Of a DNA stretch of 10,610 nucleotides, positions 1 through 5,894 are shown in pieces. Position numbers and translations under genes: made by a program. Positions within the stretch are counted from its first letter, which is position 1, and every line of letters starts with the position of its first letter. The DNA comes from Gemmatimonadota bacterium (GTDB lineage: Bacteria; Gemmatimonadota; Gemmatimonadetes; Gemmatimonadales; Gemmatimonadaceae). Where the stretch lies: contig QHUV01000570.1 of NCBI GenBank assembly GCA_003222065.1, positions 1 through 10,610 on the forward strand, given 5' to 3'. The notes beneath the pieces were generated by a model. It was not told where the DNA came from. It did not search any database and worked only from the letters and a program-made list of their open reading frames with translations.

Positions 1-924
1 AACCTAACGCTCATCGCCGCGGCTATTTCACTCGCGAGCACCAGCTCGGCACCTAACGAGAGGACCTCCGGTGACCTTGCCGCTGGCGATAGCGCTCGAC
101 TCGTCCTTCTCGGTACAGGGACGCCAATCCCCGATCCCGAGCGCTCTGGGCCCGCGCAAGCGATCGTGATCGGCAAGGAGGCGTATGTCGTCGATGTCGG
201 AGCGGGTGTCGTGAGGCGCGCGATGGCCGCGGCGCAGCGCGATTCGCTGCCGGCGCTTCGCGTCGCGAACCTGCGTCGCGTGTTCATCACGCACCTGCAC
301 TCGGACCACACGTTAGGTCTGCCCGACATCATGCTGACGCCCGCTGTCGCGCACCGCAAGGGACCACTCATGGTGTACGGGCCGCCGGGCACGCGCGCTA
401 TGGTCGCGAAGATTCTCGAGGCGTACCGCGAAGACATCGACCTTCGCATCCACGGCCTGGAGCGCGGCGATGCGAATGCCTATCGAGTCATTACGCACGA
501 GGTGTCACCAGGGATGGTGTATCGGGATTCGAATGTGACCGTCAGGGCGTTCCGCGTCCCGCACGGGAGCTGGCGGCATGCCTTCGGCTATCGGTTCGAC
601 GCCAAGGGACGCAGCATTGTGATCTCCGGCGACACGGGCCCCAGTGAAGCCATTGTCGAGGCCTGCCACGGATGCGACGTGCTCGTGCACGAGGTCTACT
701 CGAAGCAGGGCTTCGATCGCCTCGACAGCGCGAGCCGACGCTATCACTCCACCTTTCACACGTCCGCGATCGAGCTCGGCGATCTCGCCGCACGGGCGCA
801 GCCCAAGCTGCTTGTGCTCTCGCACATCCTCTTCTTTGGTCAGAACGTTGAGGAGATCCTGGCGGAGGTGCGATCTCGTTTCCATGGCAACGTGGTCGTC
901 GGCGCCGATCTGGGCGAGTATTGA
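1..924 (+). CDS. Exported metallo-beta-lactamase-fold hydrolase (RNase Z/ElaC-like fold), 5' partial
   Basis: The frame is open from base 1, so the start codon lies upstream of the window; 307 residues are visible. They begin inside an Ala/Ser-rich hydrophobic stretch (residues 3-17) that looks like the end of a signal peptide, so the enzyme is probably periplasmic or secreted. An ATG at 166 would remove the conserved first strand LVLLGTGTP (about residues 35-43), so it is not the true start. The metal motif HLHSDH (98-103) gives the HxHxDH signature; GDT (210-212) supplies the bridging Asp211, and His275 in VLSH is the likely last ligand. His249 and His253 (YHSTFH) may also be in the active site. 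The family hydrolyses phosphodiester, sulfate or lactone-type bonds using two zinc ions; the substrate cannot be told from sequence. Unlike the minus-strand enzymes further on, it shows no gap or frameshift. Confidence 0.9.
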   Translation, partial: NLTLIAAAISLASTSSAPNERTSGDLAAGDSARLVLLGTGTPIPDPERSGPAQAIVIGKEAYVVDVGAGVVRRAMAAAQRDSLPALRVANLRRVFITHLHSDHTLGLPDIMLTPAVAHRKGPLMVYGPPGTRAMVAKILEAYREDIDLRIHGLERGDANAYRVITHEVSPGMVYRDSNVTVRAFRVPHGSWRHAFGYRFDAKGRSIVISGDTGPSEAIVEACHGCDVLVHEVYSKQGFDRLDSASRRYHSTFHTSAIELGDLAARAQPKLLVLSHILFFGQNVEEILAEVRSRFHGNVVVGADLGEY

Positions 925-928
925 TCTC

Positions 929-1075
929 TTGTCATCCTGAGCGAAGCGAAAGATGTGCTGCTCGCTTGCGCTCGCAGCAGATCGCTTATTTGGTGTCGCG
1001 CGCGCACTGCGCGCGCTCCTCGCTCCTCGTCGCATAACAGCAGGTCGTTCGTCGCTGCGCTCCTCAGGATGACAA
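929..1075. repeat. Imperfect palindromic intergenic repeat with 13-bp perfect ends
   Basis: The outer arms TTGTCATCCTGAG (929-941) and CTCAGGATGACAA (1063-1075) are perfect inverted repeats. Complementarity continues inward imperfectly (GCGAAGCGAA against CGTCGCTGCGCTC), and a GCGCGC-ACT-GCGCGC hairpin lies near the middle (about 997-1016). It fills the spacer between the hydrolase and the dioxygenase. A half copy occurs at 10307-10336. Such elements are frequent in several high-GC soil phyla and produce spurious ORFs with CHPEE or FAQDD motifs, as here on the minus strand. As RNA it would fold strongly and may act as a bidirectional terminator or a processing site. Confidence 0.8.
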
Positions 1076-1132
1076 AAGAGCGAGGGTATTCCCCCACTCA
1101 CGTGTCCTAAGAGGAGTGCCCAACCCCACGCG

Positions 1133-1138
1133 AAGGAG
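1133..1138 (+). promoter_or_regulatory. Ribosome binding site of the dioxygenase
   Basis: AAGGAG lies 9 nt before the ATG at 1148 and supports that start. It is one of only two clear Shine-Dalgarno sequences in the window. Confidence 0.7.
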
Positions 1139-1147
1139 CTGCTTCGA

Positions 1148-1924
1148 ATGCGTACGCCAACAAGATTCAACGACGGCCTTACGAGCGCGATCACTCGACG
1201 CGACCTGATCGGCCGAGCCGCGAGCACAGCCGTGAGTGTCGTCGTCTCTCAAGCACTGCTCGGCTGCGCGGCGAGCGATGCGACGGCCGCGAGCGCGGAT
1301 ACGAGTTCATCGACGACGAGCCCGTCCTGCGTCCTCACGGCGGCGTTGACGGAGGGCCCGTACTTCGTCGACGAGAAGCTCAATCGCTCCGACATCCGCA
1401 CCGATCCAGTGACGGGCGCCGTGTCGCCCGGCGTGCCCCTTCAGCTCACGTTCAACGTGTCACGCTATCAGAGCAACGCGTGCACGGCGCTCACCGGCGC
1501 GTATCTCGACGTATGGCACTGCGACGCCGGCGGCGTCTACTCCGACGTCTCGGGAACGGGCAGTGGGCACAAGTTTCTGCGCGGCTACCAGATCACCGAT
1601 GCCAACGGTCAAGTGGTGTTCGAGACGATCTATCCGGGGTGGTACCAGGGCAGGGCGGTGCACATCCACTTCAAGCTGCGCCTCTTCGCGGGTTCGACGA
1701 AGACGTACGAGTTCACGTCGCAGTTCTTCATGCCGGAATCGCTGACCGACACGGTGCACGCGCTCAGCCCGTATAGTGTCAAGGGCAAACGGGACACACT
1801 GAACGCGAACGACGGGATCTACAACAGCCTAACGACTGCCCAGAAGGCGGCGCTCACGCTCCAAGCGACGTCGGTGAGCGGCGGCTACGCTGGCGTGATC
1901 AACCTCGATGTCAACGTCGGCTGA
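1148..1924 (+). CDS. Intradiol ring-cleavage dioxygenase-like protein, Tat-exported lipoprotein
   Basis: 258 residues. The N-terminus carries a twin-arginine motif (TRRDLIG, residues 16-22), a hydrophobic stretch and a lipobox LLGC with Cys40, so the protein is probably folded with its iron in the cytoplasm, exported by Tat and anchored as a lipoprotein. The mature part starts with TEGPYF (68-73), typical of intradiol dioxygenases. Candidate non-haem Fe(III) ligands are Tyr131 (DVWHCDAGGVYSD), Tyr166 (YPGWYQGR), His172 and His174 (HIHF), the expected Tyr2-His2 set. Family enzymes open catechols or protocatechuate between the hydroxyls; this short exported branch has no well-fixed substrate. 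No other aromatic-degradation gene is visible nearby. It converges on the minus-strand esterase with a 30-bp gap. The gene looks intact. Confidence 0.9.
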   Translation: MRTPTRFNDGLTSAITRRDLIGRAASTAVSVVVSQALLGCAASDATAASADTSSSTTSPSCVLTAALTEGPYFVDEKLNRSDIRTDPVTGAVSPGVPLQLTFNVSRYQSNACTALTGAYLDVWHCDAGGVYSDVSGTGSGHKFLRGYQITDANGQVVFETIYPGWYQGRAVHIHFKLRLFAGSTKTYEFTSQFFMPESLTDTVHALSPYSVKGKRDTLNANDGIYNSLTTAQKAALTLQATSVSGGYAGVINLDVNVG

Positions 1925-1954
1925 CACGAAGATGTCGGGATGGCACACACGCAC

Positions 1955-2101
1955 CTAACGCGGCCGCAGCCCGCCATGCGCTCGCGCGATGGCGTCCAGC
2001 GAATCGTATGCCGCCCGTTTGATCATCGTGCGCGTCCGAATCTCCGGCCCGAGCTCGAGCAGCGAATCAGTCGCCGGCTCGTAGCGCGGCCAATGCGGTA
2101 G
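1955..2101 (-). pseudogene. Detached C-terminal tail of the carboxylesterase, out of frame
   Basis: This stretch reads LPHWPRYEPATDSLLELGP and on to a TAG at 1955-1957. LPHWPRYEP matches the usual C-terminal block of type-B carboxylesterases (normally GDPNGPGLPxWPxY), but it lies in a different frame from the main esterase ORF. About 50 residues remain. The block normally follows the segment holding the catalytic His, which is absent between the two pieces. The terminal TAG is embedded in a copy of the CGTTAGG word. Confidence 0.75.
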
Positions 2102-3203
2102 TCTGCACGTACGTCGGGACGCCGCGCGCCGACACGAGGCGCGCGAAGGCGCGCGTTGGAGCGCCCATCCAATCGTCGCCCTCGTCACGGTTGCTGCCGG
2201 CGATGACCGGGACGCGGTTCGCCGACCCGCGCAGCAACGCCGAGTCGACCGGATGCGGCAGCACCCAGCCGTCGACCACGGGCCAGAAGCGAGGCGCGCC
2301 GGACTGGCCGCCGCGGCTCGCCACGACGAGGAGCGTATCGGCGCTGATCGCGCGCAGCCGACGCGCGGCACTCGCACCGGAGCCGTGCACGCCTAACGAC
2401 TCGGCGAACTGCACGCCGACCGCCTGGGCGGCGGTCCTTGACGCAATGCCGACACCGACACCCGTTCCGCTCTCGAGGATGGCCCGCACGAAGAGATCTT
2501 TCGCCAGCGGCGACGCGATCAGTGAACCGACACTCATTCCTCCGGCTGATTCGCCGAAGATCGTCACGCGCGATGGGTCGCCGCCGAAATGCGCAATGTT
2601 GCGGCGGACCCACTGCAGAGCCGCGATCTGGTCGAGCAGACCATAATTACCGGACGTGCGCTGCGGCGACTCCGCGGCGAGCGCCGGATGCGCGAGAAAT
2701 CCGAGCGGTCCCAGTCGGTAATTGAGCGTGACGACAACCGCGCCCTTTTGTGCGAGGCGCGCGCCGTTATGCCGCTCCTCACCACCAAAACCGGCGAAGA
2801 ACCCGCCACCGTGAATCCAGACCATGACCGGCCGGCCCGGTGCGCGCGAGCCCAAGGATGAGGTCCACACGTTGAGGTGGAGGCAATCTTCGGAGACGCC
2901 AGCGGCATACGGATCGATGTCGCCGTACGGCTGTCCCTGCATGCAGTTGTGACCGAGCTCGCGGGCGGGTCGAATACCGGCCCAACGTGCCGCCGGCCGC
3001 GGCGGACGCCAGCGCAACGTACCGACGGGCGGCGCGGCGTACGGGATTCCGCGGAACACGAGTATCCCAGTAGTGGAGTCGACGACGCCTTCGAGGGTGC
3101 CCGTGTCGATCGTGACGCGCGGCGGGGCGGCGAGATGCGCCCTCGCGCCGAAAGCGACGATCGCTGCGGCCATTATTGTGATGCGACTAGCTGTTGCGGT
3201 CAT
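2067..3203 (-). CDS. Secreted type-B carboxylesterase (para-nitrobenzyl esterase-like), C-terminally broken
   Basis: 378 residues as read, against about 500-530 usual for the family. The N-terminus has a signal-peptide-like stretch (about residues 9-26). Oxyanion-hole HGGG is at 131-134, the nucleophile elbow GESAGG gives Ser219, and GSNRDEG gives the acidic triad member Glu341. The block GAPTRAFARLVSARGVPTYV follows almost directly after Glu341, where relatives carry some 60 more residues, suggesting an in-frame loss near 2170-2177. After GVPTYV (Val366, about 2106) the frame slips, the last 12 residues are not esterase-like, and the proper C-terminus resumes in another frame. The region with the catalytic His (usually HxxELPYVF) is missing, so the product is probably inactive. 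It starts 36 bp after the M1 peptidase stop; no Shine-Dalgarno is seen. ATG at 3173 is an alternative start. Confidence 0.85.
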   Translation of the reverse strand: MTATASRITIMAAAIVAFGARAHLAAPPRVTIDTGTLEGVVDSTTGILVFRGIPYAAPPVGTLRWRPPRPAARWAGIRPARELGHNCMQGQPYGDIDPYAAGVSEDCLHLNVWTSSLGSRAPGRPVMVWIHGGGFFAGFGGEERHNGARLAQKGAVVVTLNYRLGPLGFLAHPALAAESPQRTSGNYGLLDQIAALQWVRRNIAHFGGDPSRVTIFGESAGGMSVGSLIASPLAKDLFVRAILESGTGVGVGIASRTAAQAVGVQFAESLGVHGSGASAARRLRAISADTLLVVASRGGQSGAPRFWPVVDGWVLPHPVDSALLRGSANRVPVIAGSNRDEGDDWMGAPTRAFARLVSARGVPTYVQTTALAALRAGD

Positions 3204-3239
3204 CGTCGGGTCGTTAGTTAGTGGTTGATAAACTAGCTG

Positions 3240-4925
3240 TCACCTGGGCCAGACATTATTCCCCCGATCCACATCAGGCAACGCGTGCCGCGGATCGACC
3301 TCGACCCGCTGGACGCGCTTTCTCTCCGGCACACGATAATTGAATCGCGCCCCCAAGTTCCACATCTCGACGGGAAGCCCAACAGTGGACTTTGTCCCAT
3401 CGGCGAACGTTATTGCCAGCTCCGTCGGCATCACCATCGTGCCACGGTTCTCGAGATGGATAACCGACGCCCCGCCCTCCGTGCTCACTGAGTCGACCGC
3501 CTGATCGAGACGAGCCGTGGTGAAGATCCAGTCGCGCCAGAACCAATCCAACTCCATGCCCGACTCGTCGCGCATGAGTCGGAGGAAGTCGGCGGGAGTG
3601 GGATGCTTGAATGCCCAGGTTCGAATGTACTCGCGAAAGGCGCGGTCGAACCGGTCCTTCCCCAGCACTTCATAGCGGAGCATCTGCATCATCAGGGCGG
3701 GCTTTTGATAGCCGCCCCAGAAAAGATCTCGCACCTCGACCGGCTTCTCGATCAGTGGTTGCTCATCGCCCGGCTTTGCGTGGTCGGAGTAGAGGTGGAG
3801 CGGGTGCACTTCGATCGAATCCCCGTACGGCGTTCCGGCGAAATACTTCGCCGCGCCGGCCAAGTCGATGAAGGTATTGAATCCCTCGTCCATCCACGGA
3901 TAGAGTCGCTCGTTGGAGCCGACGATCATCGGGAACCACTCATGCCCGAACTCATGGCTCAGCGCCCATTGCTGGTCCTCGCGCGTCGGGCTGTTCGGCA
4001 CGAAGGTGAGCATCGGGTACTCCATGCCTTCGATCGGACCCTCGACCGTCGTCGCGTGGGAGTACGGATAACGATACCACTGCTCGCTGAAGTACTTGAT
4101 CGCCTCGCGTGCCATACGAATAGCCTCTTCCCATTTGTCGGCGCTCGCACGGTATAGCGTCTCGATGAGAATGCCGTCGTACCCGCTGGCATCCCAGCGG
4201 AAGTTCGGCCCGGCCGCGAAGGCGAAGTCGCGTACGCTGTCGGCGGTGAAGTGCCAGGTAAGTGTGCCTTGGGTCGCCGGCCGCGTACGCTCAACGTGTC
4301 CCGCTTCGTCCTTCGTAATAATCGCGACGGACGCCGCCGACCTGCGGGCCGCCGTTAGGCGCGATCGTTGTGTGGCGGTAAGAACCTGCTCGGGATTGCC
4401 AAGTCGCCCCGTGGCGGCGACGACGTACGAGGCCGGTACCGTGAGCGCCACGTCGAAGCTTCCATACTCGAGATAAAACTCCCCGGCGCCGATGTACGGT
4501 TCATGGTTCCAGCCGCGAACGTCGTCGTACACGGCGACGCGAGGATACCATTGCGCAATCTCATAGAGCGGCCCGTCGTGCCCCATTCGCCCCGCACCTT
4601 GCGCCGGCACGCGAAACTGCCACACCAACTCGAGGTCGATCGATGCGTTTCCCGCGAGGGGCGCGGGTAGATCGATCCGCATCGTCGTGCCGTACACGTC
4701 GCGGCGACTGACCCGCCCGGCGACGCGCAGCGAATCGAGAATGAGACCGCCGCTGAATCCTTGGCACGAGAAGTCGAAGCATCCGGTAGTCGGCGCGCTG
4801 CTGCCAATACCGCGGCCCGGGGCGGCCCGAGCCGGTACGGTACTCGTTAGGCGCGGGAACGTCGAGTGCCCGGAAGGGCGACGTGTCGGCGACGCTCGGA
4901 GTTGGGCGCTGTGGCGGTTGGGCAT
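3240..4925 (-). CDS. M1-family zinc metallopeptidase, catalytic part in a shifted frame
   Basis: The open frame has 561 codons, but homology begins only near residue 48; the first ~47 residues are an out-of-frame reading of the true N-terminus. Numbered on this ORF, the exopeptidase motif is GMEYP (300-304), the zinc site is HEFGH (324-328) with Glu347 19 residues after His328 (HEXXH-18-E), and the conserved C-terminal domain runs through WGGYQKPALMMQ (about 405-416) to HALPDVDRGNN. The catalytic domain is complete, so chemistry would be possible if the N-terminus were intact. Roughly 60-70 residues of the N-terminal beta domain, which shapes the substrate pocket, are missing at 4779-4791, together with the frame change. 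M1 enzymes remove N-terminal residues from peptides; this type is usually exported. It lies 104 bp after the response regulator and 36 bp before the esterase, so co-transcription is likely. Confidence 0.9.
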   Translation of the reverse strand: MPNRHSAQLRASPTRRPSGHSTFPRLTSTVPARAAPGRGIGSSAPTTGCFDFSCQGFSGGLILDSLRVAGRVSRRDVYGTTMRIDLPAPLAGNASIDLELVWQFRVPAQGAGRMGHDGPLYEIAQWYPRVAVYDDVRGWNHEPYIGAGEFYLEYGSFDVALTVPASYVVAATGRLGNPEQVLTATQRSRLTAARRSAASVAIITKDEAGHVERTRPATQGTLTWHFTADSVRDFAFAAGPNFRWDASGYDGILIETLYRASADKWEEAIRMAREAIKYFSEQWYRYPYSHATTVEGPIEGMEYPMLTFVPNSPTREDQQWALSHEFGHEWFPMIVGSNERLYPWMDEGFNTFIDLAGAAKYFAGTPYGDSIEVHPLHLYSDHAKPGDEQPLIEKPVEVRDLFWGGYQKPALMMQMLRYEVLGKDRFDRAFREYIRTWAFKHPTPADFLRLMRDESGMELDWFWRDWIFTTARLDQAVDSVSTEGGASVIHLENRGTMVMPTELAITFADGTKSTVGLPVEMWNLGARFNYRVPERKRVQRVEVDPRHALPDVDRGNNVWPR

Positions 4926-4992
4926 GTGCGGTCGGCGAGAGCATCGCGCCGAGACCGACCGACATCATGACGGCAACGCGAATCTGGGACAT
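4783..4992 (-). pseudogene. N-terminal fragment of the M1 metallopeptidase with signal peptide
   Basis: From the ATG at 4992 the frame gives a good Sec signal peptide (hydrophobic residues about 5-20, cleavage likely after AHA at 24), then APNEYRTGSG and RYWQQRADYR, the usual opening block of exported M1 peptidases. Homology stops after Arg70 (about 4783); beyond it the frame runs on to 4561 as noise. Joined to the catalytic part, the conceptual product would be about 583 residues. The ATG at 4992 is therefore the ancestral gene start. No Shine-Dalgarno is visible before it. Confidence 0.8.
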
Positions 4993-5096
4993 GGCGGAAG
5001 GGCCGGTGGAAACTGGGGGTCGAGGGAGGGCACTGAAGAATCAGGCACGATGACGTGCGGCGCCACTCCCGCGCAGGTCCGCGCATGCCTCGTCGC

Positions 5097-5894
5097 TCAT
5101 CGCCGCGGTGCGGTGGTGGCGAGCAGCGCTTCGAGGCGCGGTCGCCGCTCTCGGCTCAGCGGCGCCTCCGCGCCGCTGGCGAGCACGATTCGGTGCTCGT
5201 ATCGCGTCACTGGGCGGATCGCTCTCACGCTCGATGTCCGAACGATCGCCGAGCGATGCGTCCGAAGGAACTGTGCCGGGTCGAGACGCGCTTCGAGAAC
5301 GCTCATGCGCTCCCGGAGCAGTCGCGGTCGCGAACCGTTGCCTGTGTGTAACCGAACGTAATAGCTGTCTGCCTCGATCCACTCTAGCTCCCGCACCGGC
5401 ACGATGAGCGTCGCACCACGCTCACGGATGAGTAGCTGCGTGAGATAAAGTTCCGCGCTCGGCGGAGCTCCGTGGAGCGCTGATTCTCCAACCGACGCGT
5501 CGAGCGCCGCGCGATGCGCTGCCGCCTCTGCGACCCGCCGCTCCGCGCGCGTGATCGCCTCGGTGAGCCGCTCGGTCGGCACCGGCTTGAGCAGATAATC
5601 AAGTGCGTGCACTCCGAACGCACGTAGAGCGTGGGCGTCGTATGCCGTCACGAAGATCACGGCCGGCGGCACTTCCTCCGGCTCGAGCCGCTCAAGGACG
5701 CCGAAGCCGTCCAGCTCGGGCATCGCGACGTCCAAGAGGAGGATATCCGGTCGCTCCCGCAGGATCGCGTCGACGGCGGCAAAGCCGTCGGCGCACTCCG
5801 CGGCGACGTCCACGCCGAGTGTCCGTAGCTCCGCCGTAAGGTCCGCGCGTGCTAGCGGCTCGTCATCGACGACGATCGCGCGCAACGGCGTCAC
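5097..5894 (-). CDS. LytTR-family response regulator
   Basis: 265 residues from a GTG at 5894 that overlaps the TGA of the kinase gene by four bases (GTGA), a typical translational coupling. An upstream extension to 5948 only re-reads kinase codons. The receiver domain covers about 5-120: acidic pair Asp10-Asp11, phospho-acceptor Asp55 (LLLDVAMPELDG), Thr83 (FVTAYD) and Lys103 (DYLLKPV). After a linker, the LytTR DNA-binding domain spans about 155-260, with LEWIEADSYYVRLH and FLRTHRSAIV as its hallmarks. It should be phosphorylated by the adjacent LytS-type kinase and bind short direct repeats upstream of its targets. Both domains are of normal length: the only gene of the minus-strand block with no sign of internal loss. 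Targets are unknown; the flanking exported hydrolases are the obvious guess. Confidence 0.93.
   Translation of the reverse strand: MTPLRAIVVDDEPLARADLTAELRTLGVDVAAECADGFAAVDAILRERPDILLLDVAMPELDGFGVLERLEPEEVPPAVIFVTAYDAHALRAFGVHALDYLLKPVPTERLTEAITRAERRVAEAAAHRAALDASVGESALHGAPPSAELYLTQLLIRERGATLIVPVRELEWIEADSYYVRLHTGNGSRPRLLRERMSVLEARLDPAQFLRTHRSAIVRTSSVRAIRPVTRYEHRIVLASGAEAPLSRERRPRLEALLATTAPRR

Noticed and set aside
505..1227. Minus-strand ORF of 240 codons with CHPEERSDE and FRFAQDDK motifs
   Set aside because: These motifs are the well-known false translation of the GTCATCCTGAG-type repeat; the rest is antisense to the MBL-fold hydrolase.
2191..2646. Plus-strand ORF of 151 codons
   Set aside because: Antisense shadow of the esterase, low complexity, no recognisable motif.
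3603..4157. Plus-strand ORF of 184 codons
   Set aside because: Lies antisense to the M1 catalytic domain, which has a complete zinc motif; nothing protein-like is seen in it.
5045..5060. GCACG-ATGA-CGTGC hairpin after the response regulator
   Set aside because: Stem of 5 bp without T-run; too weak to call a terminator, so co-transcription with the M1 gene stays possible.
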